Part shown: positions 8,554-16,684 of the stretch, in pieces
Position numbering within the stretch: the first letter of the stretch is position 1
How the letters are laid out: the number at the start of each line of letters is the position of its first letter
Origin: Bifidobacterium anseris
GTDB taxonomy: Bacteria > Actinomycetota > Actinomycetes > Actinomycetales > Bifidobacteriaceae
DNA: 64,000 nucleotides
Reading direction: 5' to 3'
Assembly: GCF_002860345.1 (NCBI RefSeq)
Contig: NZ_NMYC01000005.1
Coordinates: 186,001-250,000, forward strand
Position numbers and translations under genes: made by a program
The notes under the pieces: model-generated
Told to the model about the DNA's origin: nothing
Databases searched by the model: none
The model's input: only the letters and a program-made list of their open reading frames with translations

Positions 8554-9291
8554 ATGCCGGATCAATCTTGGTTGGACCGATATGAGACCATTCGTCGTCA
8601 ACTGGATGCTACCGTCGATTTCGCGCGGTATTTCACCGAATCCGCCATCGGTGAGGTGACGGTGGATGTGCTGCCGCTGGGGGATCTGCATCTGCCCACG
8701 GGGCAGATCGTCGCCTGCGATCCGATGACGGAATTGGAGGATGCGAAGCCGTATATCCAGACCGTGCCGCCCGGCGTCTATCCGGTGCAGACGTGCATCA
8801 TCCCCAGTGAGGAGCATGGTGATCGCTACGCCTGCGTGCATGTGCGCATCAGTGATGCCAAGCCGCTTCGTTACGAATGCGGCATGACAGGCACCGAGAA
8901 GATCGATGAGCCGATCGAATCCGGCGATTTCTATGGATTCGGCGTCGACGCCGGCGTCGGTTGCGTGACCGATGCCCGTACTCGCGACGAGGCGGTTGCG
9001 TACACCCGGCAACTCGTGGACGCCGGCGATCTGGAGGAGTGGGAGACGCCGTTCGAGGAGGCGCTCGCCGAGAACGCGAAGACGCACCCGAAGTACCAGA
9101 CCGAATACGGCGACTGGGTGAACTGGACGGTTCCTGACACCGACGACAACGTCATCGTGACGACGAGCGGTTGGGGCGATGGCTACTATGCGACCTATTT
9201 CGCCTATGCCGAGGATGGAACCATCTGCGGCCTCTATGTGCCGTACATCCTCATCGAAGAGGAAGAGCAGCTCGGAGAGGATGAGGCGTAA
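8554..9291 (+). CDS. DUF4241 domain protein
   Basis: A 245-residue soluble acidic protein matching the DUF4241 pattern: GQIVACDPM, PPGVYPVQ, FYGFGVDAGVGCVTD, and TSGWGDGYYATYFAYAEDGTICGL near the end. The biochemical role of this family is unknown. AAGGAAG precedes ATG 8554. The gene stands alone between a toxin-antitoxin pair and ogt; a two-part hairpin (9306-9347) ends it. Confidence 0.75.
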   Translation: MPDQSWLDRYETIRRQLDATVDFARYFTESAIGEVTVDVLPLGDLHLPTGQIVACDPMTELEDAKPYIQTVPPGVYPVQTCIIPSEEHGDRYACVHVRISDAKPLRYECGMTGTEKIDEPIESGDFYGFGVDAGVGCVTDARTRDEAVAYTRQLVDAGDLEEWETPFEEALAENAKTHPKYQTEYGDWVNWTVPDTDDNVIVTTSGWGDGYYATYFAYAEDGTICGLYVPYILIEEEEQLGEDEA

Positions 9292-9305
9292 GGCCCGCGC
9301 GCTGT

Positions 9306-9347
9306 GCCGCCGCGAGATGGCATGACCTGATGCCGTCTCGCGGCGGC
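9306..9347. terminator. Bidirectional terminator between the DUF4241 gene and ogt
   Basis: GCCGCCGCGAGA (9306-9317) pairs with TCTCGCGGCGGC (9336-9347). An inner GGCAT/ATGCC stem extends it. It sits between two convergent genes, so it can serve both. Confidence 0.65.
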
Positions 9348-9352
9348 GGTCG

Positions 9353-9835
9353 TCACTCGGCCTCGATTGCGCGCATCTCCATCAGCAGCAGCGAACGTTT
9401 CATCTCCACACCGTAGGCGTAGCCGACGAGGTTGCCGTTGGCGCCGATGACGCGGTGGCACGGCACGATGAACGGAATCGGGTTGCGGTTGTTCGCTGAT
9501 CCCACCGCGCGTACCGCCTTCGGGCGTCCCACGGCTTGTGCGATCTGCGCGTAGGTGCGCGTCTGTCCGTACGGGATCTGCTGCAGCGCGTGCCACACGG
9601 CGTGCTGGAACGGTGTGCCGAAAGTGAATGCGACCGGCACGGTGAACTCACGCAGTGCGCCGGCGAAGTATCGTTCGAGTTCGTCGAAGGTCCTGTCGGT
9701 GAGTTCGGTGCGCGCACCGTCGCCGTCGAGTTCGTGGTCGTCCCGGGTGACGATGTGCAGTCCGGTGACCGCGTCGTCCTGCCAATCGATCCTCACGGGG
9801 CCATAGGTGCCCATATACGTCGCGAATCCCTGCAT
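9353..9835 (-). CDS. ogt: Methylated-DNA--protein-cysteine S-methyltransferase
   Basis: A 160-residue suicide DNA-repair protein that moves the alkyl group from O6-alkylguanine (or O4-alkylthymine) to its own Cys126 in VPCHRVIGANG. The N-terminal ribonuclease-H-like domain and the winged-helix domain (TFGTPFQHAVWHALQQIPYGQTRTYAQIA) are complete, and the C-terminus GYAYGVEMKRSLLLME matches the family. AAGGAGGAGG stands upstream of the ATG. It is probably monocistronic. Confidence 0.93.
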   Translation of the reverse strand: MQGFATYMGTYGPVRIDWQDDAVTGLHIVTRDDHELDGDGARTELTDRTFDELERYFAGALREFTVPVAFTFGTPFQHAVWHALQQIPYGQTRTYAQIAQAVGRPKAVRAVGSANNRNPIPFIVPCHRVIGANGNLVGYAYGVEMKRSLLLMEMRAIEAE

Positions 9836-9949
9836 GGCGTCCTCCTCCTTGATGATGCGTATGTTGCCCTGATTATAGGAGGCGGCCGGCTGGTGTGCGT
9901 CGGCACGACGTGAATGCTCACCGATTCTGCGTAATCAACGACCGCCGGT

Positions 9950-10687
9950 TCACGCGGAATGGAGCGCCTTGTCGGCTTCATCGACGATGCGCAGCGTGTT
10001 AAGGGTACGCGGATAGCCGATATACGGCAGGCACTGGAGCGTGACCTTGCGCAGGAAACCGGCATCGTTGCCCAGACCGATGTTCGCCTTCGCGTGCGCG
10101 GTGAGCTGCGGCTCGACGCCGCCCTGCGCGGACAGGTAGCAGAACGTGATCATCTCGCGCTGGGCGTTCGTCAGGCCGGTGCGCGTGTAATAGTCGCCGA
10201 AGCAGTTGTCGGCGAGCCAATAGTTGATCTTGCTGCGTTCGTAGCTTTTGTCCATGCCGGCGCCGAAGAGCTCCACCTGCTTCGCGTTGCCAGTTTCGAG
10301 ACGATCGTCCATCGTCGTCGTGGTCTGGTCTGGCAGCGGCAGCTGCACGCCGCGCGCCTCGAGCACATCGTTCGTGATGCCGAGGAACGGTCGCACGCGT
10401 CCGAGACCGAGATAATCGACGGCCTGATAGACGACCTCCTTCACCTCAACCGGGGAAAGGCCGGCGTCGAGCGCGCGCGTCAGCTGGATGTGGAACTCAT
10501 CGGTCCCCTGACAGCCGAGCAGCGTCGCGAGAATCGCGAGATAGCGGGTTTCGGCATTGAGCTTCGTATCCGGATCCTGCGCCACCTCCTCATCGGCGAA
10601 GTGCAGCAGACGGTCGACGAAATGCGGATCGGTGCGGATGAGCTCGTCGTTCGGATTAGTATCGGAATTGATGGTGGTATGCGTCAT
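9950..10687 (-). CDS. Carboxymuconolactone decarboxylase family protein (two AhpD-like domains)
   Basis: A 245-residue protein with two CMD-like halves: residues about 30-110 (ETRYLAILATLLGCQGTDEFHIQLTRALDAGLSPVEVKEVVYQAVDYLG) and 150-240 (LTNAQREMITFCYLSAQGGVEPQLTAHAKANIGLGN). Neither half shows the CxxC pair of AhpD peroxidases, so a redox role is doubtful. It is the last of three minus-strand genes (hydrolase, cupin, CMD) facing a LysR regulator. Such groupings occur in many bacteria, apparently for reactive or xenobiotic compounds, but the substrate is unknown. Confidence 0.85.
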   Translation of the reverse strand: MTHTTINSDTNPNDELIRTDPHFVDRLLHFADEEVAQDPDTKLNAETRYLAILATLLGCQGTDEFHIQLTRALDAGLSPVEVKEVVYQAVDYLGLGRVRPFLGITNDVLEARGVQLPLPDQTTTTMDDRLETGNAKQVELFGAGMDKSYERSKINYWLADNCFGDYYTRTGLTNAQREMITFCYLSAQGGVEPQLTAHAKANIGLGNDAGFLRKVTLQCLPYIGYPRTLNTLRIVDEADKALHSA

Positions 10688-10806
10688 GATGACCTGATTT
10701 CTTGGAAATCAAAGGGGAATGTGGAATTAAGTAGGGAAAGGCTGCTCACGTTGGAGGTCGCGAGCCGCCTGATGGGGGCAGGGGTATGTCTGTGGAAGGC
10801 CGGCGA

Positions 10807-11250
10807 TCAGGCGAGCTTGTTGTATTCGGCTTCGTCGACCGGCTCGAGCCATTCGTTGCTCTTGCCTTCGCCGGGCACGGCGATGGCGATGTGCGAGAAC
10901 CAGCTGCCCGGTGCCGCGCCGTGCCAGTGCTTCATGTTCGCCGGGATGTGCACGACGGTGCCCGGAGTCATTGCGATCGGCTCCTGTCCCTCGATCTGCG
11001 CGTAGCCGCGACCGCCGACGCAGATGAGCATCTGACCGCCGCCCTGCGTGGCGTGGTGGATGTGCCAATGGTTGATGCAGCCGGGTTCGAAGGTGACATT
11101 GGCCATGCTGACCTGTTCGCCGGAGATCGGCGCAAGCCAGCTCTTGCCGGTGAAGTACTGCGCGTAGGCGTCGTTCGGCGCGCCCACCAGGAACATCAGT
11201 GACTGCGCATATGCGGTCGGCACGCCGACCGGAATCGGATAGTTGTTCAT
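10807..11250 (-). CDS. Cupin-domain protein
   Basis: A 147-residue single-domain cupin. The metal-binding motif 1 is GCINHWHIHHATQGGGQMLICVGGRG (His, His, with Gln at the Glu position) and motif 2 is GTVVHIPANMKHWHGAAPGSWFSHIAI. It resembles the small cupins next to carboxymuconolactone decarboxylase-like proteins. The start at 11250 has GGAGG 8 nt upstream. It lies 119 bp upstream of the CMD gene on the same strand, so the two are likely co-transcribed. Confidence 0.85.
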   Translation of the reverse strand: MNNYPIPVGVPTAYAQSLMFLVGAPNDAYAQYFTGKSWLAPISGEQVSMANVTFEPGCINHWHIHHATQGGGQMLICVGGRGYAQIEGQEPIAMTPGTVVHIPANMKHWHGAAPGSWFSHIAIAVPGEGKSNEWLEPVDEAEYNKLA

Positions 11251-11442
11251 GATGATGCCTCCATGATCGGTCGTCGTTGTGCGCGGTCGGCGGTTTTCGC
11301 TGTGCCGTGCCCGCGCGCCGCCAGTTCATAGTATGGAACCGATTTTTATATGCAGCAGATAGTGAAACTGCATATCATGCATGTTCGTTGTGCATACGTT
11401 CGGCCATGCATGATGCCGTGTGCGATATGCGTGCCGCAGTCC

Positions 11443-12435
11443 TCACAGATTGCGGTCGAAGAACGCCTCGATCGCGTCGAAGGGGATGTACTTGAAGTTG
11501 TCGTACAGGTCGGTGTGGCTGGCGCCCGGAATGATCATCAATTCCTTGTTCGCCGGGTTCACGCCGTGCTCGAGCTTGTCGTACGCGGCCTTCGAGAAGT
11601 ACAGCGAATGCGCCTTCTCGCCGTGGATGAGTAGCACCGGGTTTTCGATTTCGTCGATGTAGCTCAGCAGCGGCATGTTCATGAAGGGCAGCGCCGACGT
11701 CGCGTTCCAACCGTCGTTCGAGTTGACCGAGCGCGCATGGTAGCCGCGTGGCGTCTTGTAGTAGGCGGCGTAGTCCTTGAGGAACTGCGGTGCGTCCTCG
11801 GGCAGTGCCTCGGGTGCTGGCACGCCGCCGGCGCGCGCGTAGTCGTCCTTCGCATAGTCCTCAGTGCGCTGCTTGGCGAGCTGCGCGCGCTTGGCGTTGC
11901 GTTGGGTCGGCGAATCCTCGGCGTCGAAGTAGCCGTTCGCGGTGACGCGGCTCATGTTGTACATCGTCGATGCGACGGTGGCCTTGATGCGTGGATCGTT
12001 CGCGGCGGCGTTGAGTGCGAGGCCGCCCCAGCCGCAGATGCCGACGATGCCGATGCCGTCGGGGTCGACGTCGTGGCGCGTCGACAGATAATCGACGGCC
12101 GCCGAGAAATCCTCGGTGTTGATATCGGGGGAGGCGACGGCGCGCGGCGAGCCGCCCGATTCGCCGATGAACGACGGGTCGAACGCGATCGTCAGGAAGC
12201 CGCGTTCGGCAAGCGTTTGCGCGTACAGGCCGCTTGCCTGTTCCTTGACGGCGCCGAAAGGTCCGGCGACGGCGAGCGCCTTGAAGCGTCCGTTCTTCGG
12301 TGCATGCTTCGGCATGTACAGATCGGCGGCCAGTTCGATGCCGTAGCGATTGTGGAACGTGATCTTGCTGTGTTCGACCTTGTCGCTGTGCGGGAACACC
12401 TTGTCCCACGCCGGCGTCAGCTCAAGTGCTGTCAT
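11443..12435 (-). CDS. Alpha/beta hydrolase (dienelactone-hydrolase-like)
   Basis: A 330-residue alpha/beta hydrolase. The nucleophile elbow reads GICGWGG, with Cys where most members have Ser, as in dienelactone hydrolases. Late motifs PVLLIHGEKAHS (acid region) and IPGASHTDLYD (His) complete the triad. AAGGAG precedes the ATG. It is the first gene of the hydrolase-cupin-CMD set and diverges from the LysR gene. Confidence 0.83.
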   Translation of the reverse strand: MTALELTPAWDKVFPHSDKVEHSKITFHNRYGIELAADLYMPKHAPKNGRFKALAVAGPFGAVKEQASGLYAQTLAERGFLTIAFDPSFIGESGGSPRAVASPDINTEDFSAAVDYLSTRHDVDPDGIGIVGICGWGGLALNAAANDPRIKATVASTMYNMSRVTANGYFDAEDSPTQRNAKRAQLAKQRTEDYAKDDYARAGGVPAPEALPEDAPQFLKDYAAYYKTPRGYHARSVNSNDGWNATSALPFMNMPLLSYIDEIENPVLLIHGEKAHSLYFSKAAYDKLEHGVNPANKELMIIPGASHTDLYDNFKYIPFDAIEAFFDRNL

Positions 12436-12551
12436 CGGCGATCTCCTTCACTGATTCTTTTCGATGTTTCGATTACGTGGGTGCCGTGTGGCGCGTCCTG
12501 TGCCGTCTCATCGGCTTGTGCTGTCTAGTGTCGGTCGCGCGATGTCATAAC

Positions 12552-12594
12552 GCAAATAGTGATTTGCTATAATCATTATTCGTTGAACGAATAA
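12552..12594. promoter_or_regulatory. lysR promoter with two inverted repeats
   Basis: A -10 TATAAT (12568-12573) faces the lysR gene. On one side is GCAAAT-AGTG-ATTTGC (12552-12567). On the other is a perfect 19-nt inverted repeat TTATTCGTTGAACGAATAA (12576-12594). Their position between divergent genes suits binding sites of the regulator. Confidence 0.65.
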
Positions 12595-12613
12595 CTTTTG
12601 CGAAAGGACGCCG

Positions 12614-13483
12614 ATGGAGATCCGGGCATTGCGCGCGTTCCTCGAAGTTTCGCGTGAAGAGAACATGACGCGCGCCGCGGCCAATCTGCACATGTCGCAG
12701 CCGTCGTTGTCGAAGCTCATCAAATCGCTCGAACATGAGCTTGGCACGCAACTGTTCGTGCGGCGCAGCTTCGGGCTGACGTTGACGAAGGAGGGGCGCG
12801 TGCTGCGCGAACGCGCGCGTGATCTCGTCGGCATGGCCGACCGCATCGAGGACGAGTTCGCGTCGCTCGGCAACGTCACCGGCGGCACGTTGTATTTCGG
12901 TCTCGCGGAGTCGTATCAGATCCAATATCTCGCGCGGCAGATCAAACAGCTGCGCGAACAGTGCGCCGACCTGCGCTATCACGTCGAAAGCGGCGTTTCC
13001 TCGCAGGTGCTCGAGCATCTCGACCAGGGCACGCTTGATTTCGCCGTTCTCGCGCACGATCCCGACCTGACGAAATACGAGGCGCTCGAATTTCCGAACG
13101 TCGACCGTTGGGGCGTCATCGTCCCCGCCGATCATCGACTCGCGTCGCGCACGTCCGTCTCAATCGATGATCTCGTCGGCGAACCGTTGTTCTGCTCACA
13201 GCAGGCGTGGAAACATGAGATCGCGCGCTGGGCGGGATCGCGCATGCCTGATCTGCGTCTCGAGGCGACCTTCGGCCTCGCCTACAACGCGGCCGTCTTT
13301 GCCCGCGAAGGGCTCGGTGTGCTGCTCGCCTTCGACCGCATCGTCGATACGAGTGCCGATTCGGGGCTCGTGTTCCGTCCGCTGCGTCCAGCGCTTGTCA
13401 CAAAGCTGCACCTCGTCTGGAGGCGCAACCGTCCGCTCAGCCCGATCGCCGAGCGGTTCCTGCGGCAGCTACGCGGAGCGTAG
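12614..13483 (+). CDS. LysR-family transcriptional regulator
   Basis: A 289-residue LysR protein. The N-terminal winged helix-turn-helix reads MEIRALRAFLEVSREENMTRAAANLHMSQPSLSKLIKSLEHELGTQLFVR, followed by a periplasmic-binding-like effector domain (about residues 90-285). AAAGGA precedes ATG 12614. It diverges from the hydrolase-cupin-CMD genes, and two inverted repeats lie in the 178-bp gap, so it likely controls them and itself. The effector is unknown. Confidence 0.9.
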   Translation: MEIRALRAFLEVSREENMTRAAANLHMSQPSLSKLIKSLEHELGTQLFVRRSFGLTLTKEGRVLRERARDLVGMADRIEDEFASLGNVTGGTLYFGLAESYQIQYLARQIKQLREQCADLRYHVESGVSSQVLEHLDQGTLDFAVLAHDPDLTKYEALEFPNVDRWGVIVPADHRLASRTSVSIDDLVGEPLFCSQQAWKHEIARWAGSRMPDLRLEATFGLAYNAAVFAREGLGVLLAFDRIVDTSADSGLVFRPLRPALVTKLHLVWRRNRPLSPIAERFLRQLRGA

Positions 13484-13506
13484 CCCGCGCAGCCGGCCGC
13501 GGCGGA

Positions 13507-14277
13507 TCAGCCGCGCGCGTTGTAGTCCGCGCACATCATGTTCGTCGCCTTGAGCAGCTTGTACAGATAGATGAACGGGCCGACGATGATTAGCGAGCCG
13601 AGGATGCACCACAGCCAGAAATCGGACATGCTCACTTCGCGCGGCATGCCGCGGCGCTGCAGTTCGTTGCCGATGCGATCCGAAAGGTTGCTGTACCACA
13701 CGAGCCATGCGATGCCGAGCGACAGCCAGCCGAACAGGAAGTACATGAGCAGATAGTTCGTCGATTTGCGTCCGTCGTGCGACGTGGCGACCATGTTCGT
13801 CGATTCGGTCACGTCATACATGACGACGATGTCGTAGATGCCAAGTGTGATGAGGCCGAGCAGGATGTATTTGAGCAGGCTGCGGTTCGTCTTGAGTTTG
13901 TACGCGGGGGCCTGCTGCACGACGGTCACCGGGATCGGCTGCTGCGGCTGGTATTCGTTCGATGGGCCTGCGCCGCCCGCCGGAATCGACGGCGGGATGT
14001 TCGCCCCGCCGGCGTAGGGCTGTGCCGCCGGCGCGTATGCCGTATTCGATGGCTCCGCATAAGGCTGCGATGGTTGCTCAGGATAGCCCGGATATTGCTG
14101 TTGGGGTTGTGCCGGGGATGCGGTTCCCGCTGCGTCCGGATATGCCGGTTGTGGTGTCATGTTCGATGTATCCGGATAAGTCGGCGTCGACTGCGGCATC
14201 GGAGTCGCGCTGGCTTCGCCCGGGCGCGGTGGCAGCGCCGGCATCGGAATCTGTGGTTGCATGTTGTTGTCGGTCAT
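13507..14277 (-). CDS. DUF4234 domain membrane protein with Pro/Gln/Tyr-rich N-terminus
   Basis: A 256-residue protein. The first 130 residues are low-complexity and rich in Pro, Gln, Ala and Tyr (QQQYPGYPEQPSQPYAEP). The C-terminal 120 residues match DUF4234: TNRSLLKYILLGLITLGIYDIVVMYDVTESTN, a second hydrophobic pair, and a final helix. There are about three membrane segments. Function is unknown. The start at 14277 is supported by AGGAGAGGA 7 nt upstream; the frame extends further without a better start. Confidence 0.8.
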   Translation of the reverse strand: MTDNNMQPQIPMPALPPRPGEASATPMPQSTPTYPDTSNMTPQPAYPDAAGTASPAQPQQQYPGYPEQPSQPYAEPSNTAYAPAAQPYAGGANIPPSIPAGGAGPSNEYQPQQPIPVTVVQQAPAYKLKTNRSLLKYILLGLITLGIYDIVVMYDVTESTNMVATSHDGRKSTNYLLMYFLFGWLSLGIAWLVWYSNLSDRIGNELQRRGMPREVSMSDFWLWCILGSLIIVGPFIYLYKLLKATNMMCADYNARG

Positions 14278-14384
14278 GATGGGTCCTCTCCTCATGCTGC
14301 CCATGCGGCATTGCACGGGTCCGATTCGAGTGTAGACGTCCACGCCATCCGCGCACAAACGGAACGCGAAAGTGTGGACGGCCG

Positions 14385-14774
14385 TCAGCCCAGATGCAGC
14401 AGACACAGCATCGGCAGCGAGAAGCAGACGCAGAAGCCGCACAGCCCGGTCACAATCGTCACGGCCGGTCGGATGAGCGATCGCCATCCGCCCATTCGAC
14501 CCTGCGGGCGCGAGCGTTTTTCGACGACGGCGGCGCCGATCCAGCAGCCGAGTCCGGCGATCGTGGCCGCGACAAGCAGCCACACGTTCGTCGTCGACCG
14601 GTCGAGCCATGCGCCGATCGCGTCATTCGGCGCGCCGTCGAAGGAGGACAGCAGCACCGGGGTGATGAGTGCATATCCGATGACGATGAGCGCGGCGACG
14701 GCGGCGAGTGCCGCGCGTGGCCGTATGTTCATCGAGCGTCCGTCGCCGTCATCATGCCGATTCGTTGTCGTCAT
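14385..14774 (-). CDS. Small membrane protein, function unknown
   Basis: A 129-residue protein with three hydrophobic segments (AALAAVAALIVIGYALITPVLL; VWLLVAATIAGLGCWIGAAVV; VTIVTGLCGFCVCFSLPMLCLL). No family recognised. ATG at 14774 has a GGAGA site at a good distance. It precedes the DUF4234 gene on the same strand by about 107 bp. Confidence 0.6.
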   Translation of the reverse strand: MTTTNRHDDGDGRSMNIRPRAALAAVAALIVIGYALITPVLLSSFDGAPNDAIGAWLDRSTTNVWLLVAATIAGLGCWIGAAVVEKRSRPQGRMGGWRSLIRPAVTIVTGLCGFCVCFSLPMLCLLHLG

Positions 14775-14875
14775 CGCTCGTCTCCGTTTCCGTGCCGTGA
14801 TCGTTCGTCATGCGTGTCCCATCCTACGCGGCGCGGAACGTGCGGGCGGCTACGATGCGTGATTCCGCACGCCGC

Positions 14876-15166
14876 TCACATGCCGAGCGACTCGGCCCAG
14901 TCGCGCAGCTCGGCCTCATTCGCGTCGACGTCGAAACGGCGTCCGTCGATCCACTGCGCGTCCGGCGCGGAATCATGCAGCTGTTCGCCGAGGGCTCCGC
15001 GCGTGCTCGACGACGACGTCGCGAAGGTCGTCATCGTCTTGCCGGCGAAATCATGCGATTCGAGCCATGTGCGCACCTCGCGCGGCGCCGTGTTGCCGGT
15101 TCCGGCGATGTATACGACCAGTTTGTTTGTCGTGTCAATTTCTTTTTCTGAAGCACAGCTGCATGC
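14876..15166 (-). pseudogene. Flavodoxin relic with internal deletion
   Basis: In one minus-strand frame the N-terminal flavodoxin strand and phosphate loop (NKLVVYIAGTGNTA) run straight into the family's C-terminal part (PREVRTWLESHDFAGKTMTTFAT... and GRRF...ELRDWAESLGM). About 75 central residues, including the FMN isoalloxazine-binding middle region with its usual W-G-T-x-P motif, are missing. Before the first motif a Cys-containing ACSCASEKE stretch may be the rest of a lipoprotein signal. No start with a ribosome site is visible. I regard it as a non-functional remnant. Confidence 0.7.
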
Positions 15167-15220
15167 GATCGTGCTGTGACGGAGGCCCCCGCCTGATTGA
15201 GCCGCCGATTTAGTCCTTCT

Positions 15221-16612
15221 TTAGTCCTTCCCCTGCGCCGGTTTCGGCACGCCGCCCATCTCGCACAGTTCATCGATCGTGACGAAGGAGTACCCCTGCT
15301 TTTTCAGATCGTCGATGATGCCGGGCAGCGCCTCGATGTCCTGCGTGCGGTCGCCGCCGCCGTCGTGCATCAGCGCGATCGCGCCGTTGTACGCGTTCTT
15401 GAGCACCTCGTCGTGGATCGCCTTCTTGCCGGGGCGTTTCCAGTCGAGCGTGTCGATGCTCCACAGCACGTTCATGTCGACGATGTCGGCCGTGTCCTTC
15501 CACTGCTGCACGCCGAAGGCGCCGTAGGGCGCGCGCAGCACGCGCGTCTTCGTGTCGCTCGCCTCCTTGAGGTCGGCGAAGCCTGTGAGGATCTCCTTGC
15601 GCAGGTCGTCGCGCGACATGTCCGGCATGTACGGATGGCTGACGCTGTGCGACGCGACCTGATGACCCTCCTTGACCATACGCTGTTCGAGCTTCGGGTA
15701 GGCGAGCGCCTCCTCGCCGAGGTCGAAGAACGTGGCCTTCACTTTCTTCTGCCTGAGGATGTCGAGGATCGGCTCGGTGTACTGGCTCGGCCCGTCGTCG
15801 AAGGTGAGCGCAATGACCTTCTTCCCGGCCGGCTGCGGCGCGAAGGACTGCACGGTGAGTTTCTTCGCCGGCTTGATCTCCTTGTGGACGATCTCCTCCT
15901 TCGACCGTTTGCCGATCCAGACCTCCTGCTCGCCGTCCTCGCCCTGCTGCGTGACGACCTGGATCGGGCCGTTGTTGAGATTGATGTCGGTGCCGTATTT
16001 CGTCGTGCGCTGCTCGCTCGTATGCGCCTCGGTGACGTCCTTGCCGGGCGTGACCGTCATCGTCTCGGCGTCGGCGATCGTCGTCGTGCCGTAGTCGGCC
16101 GCCGGCACCGTTGTACCGTTGACGCTGACAGCGACCGGATCGCCGCCGTCCTTGTCGAGCACCTTCCCCTTGAGCGACAGCAGCCGTCCGCGCGTGCGTC
16201 CGAAGTCGTCATGGTCGTCGAGGAACCGCGCGATTGTCGTGTCCGCGCGCGCCGACACCGTCTCGCCGTCGACGTTCACGTCGACGGAGCGCCAATGGAA
16301 TCGCCACATCCACCATGCGCCCGCACCGAGCGCGACGACGATGAGCGCGACGAGCACGGTGACGACGGCGGCCGCCACCGGACCCATCGTTCTGTGCGGC
16401 CGTTTCGGCGGCTTCGCGCTGCCCTGGAAATCGATCTCCTCGACGGCGGCGACGTCCTCCTCTTCGTCGCCGCCGTCGATGTCCAACGATTGCAGATCCT
16501 CGACGACCTCGTTCTCGGCGACGTCGTTCTCGTCGATGTACTTGTCCCTGTTGCGTTTGTTCTGCGACACCGTGATCGCCCTCCCGCCATCGGCCGCCTT
16601 ATGCGCTGCCAT
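15221..16612 (-). CDS. Membrane-anchored polysaccharide deacetylase (NodB domain)
   Basis: A 463-residue protein: an acidic cytoplasmic N-terminus (residues 1-75), one membrane helix (VAAAVVTVLVALIVVALGAGAWWM), an extracellular linker region, and a C-terminal NodB deacetylase domain. That domain has the metal/catalytic motifs TFDDGPSQYTEPIL, HSVSHPYMPD, RAPYGAF and ALMHDGGG. It likely removes acetyl groups from peptidoglycan amino sugars or another wall glycan. ATG 16612 lacks a clear ribosome site; a GTG at 16570 (VSQNKRNRDK) preceded by GGGAGGG is an alternative. It diverges from fba. Confidence 0.87.
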   Translation of the reverse strand: MAAHKAADGGRAITVSQNKRNRDKYIDENDVAENEVVEDLQSLDIDGGDEEEDVAAVEEIDFQGSAKPPKRPHRTMGPVAAAVVTVLVALIVVALGAGAWWMWRFHWRSVDVNVDGETVSARADTTIARFLDDHDDFGRTRGRLLSLKGKVLDKDGGDPVAVSVNGTTVPAADYGTTTIADAETMTVTPGKDVTEAHTSEQRTTKYGTDINLNNGPIQVVTQQGEDGEQEVWIGKRSKEEIVHKEIKPAKKLTVQSFAPQPAGKKVIALTFDDGPSQYTEPILDILRQKKVKATFFDLGEEALAYPKLEQRMVKEGHQVASHSVSHPYMPDMSRDDLRKEILTGFADLKEASDTKTRVLRAPYGAFGVQQWKDTADIVDMNVLWSIDTLDWKRPGKKAIHDEVLKNAYNGAIALMHDGGGDRTQDIEALPGIIDDLKKQGYSFVTIDELCEMGGVPKPAQGKD

Positions 16613-16684
16613 TCAGCTTAGCATCGGGCGTTTCGCGGTCGGCTGTGGGCGTCGCGCGCGCCCGCACGCCATAAGATAGGAGAC

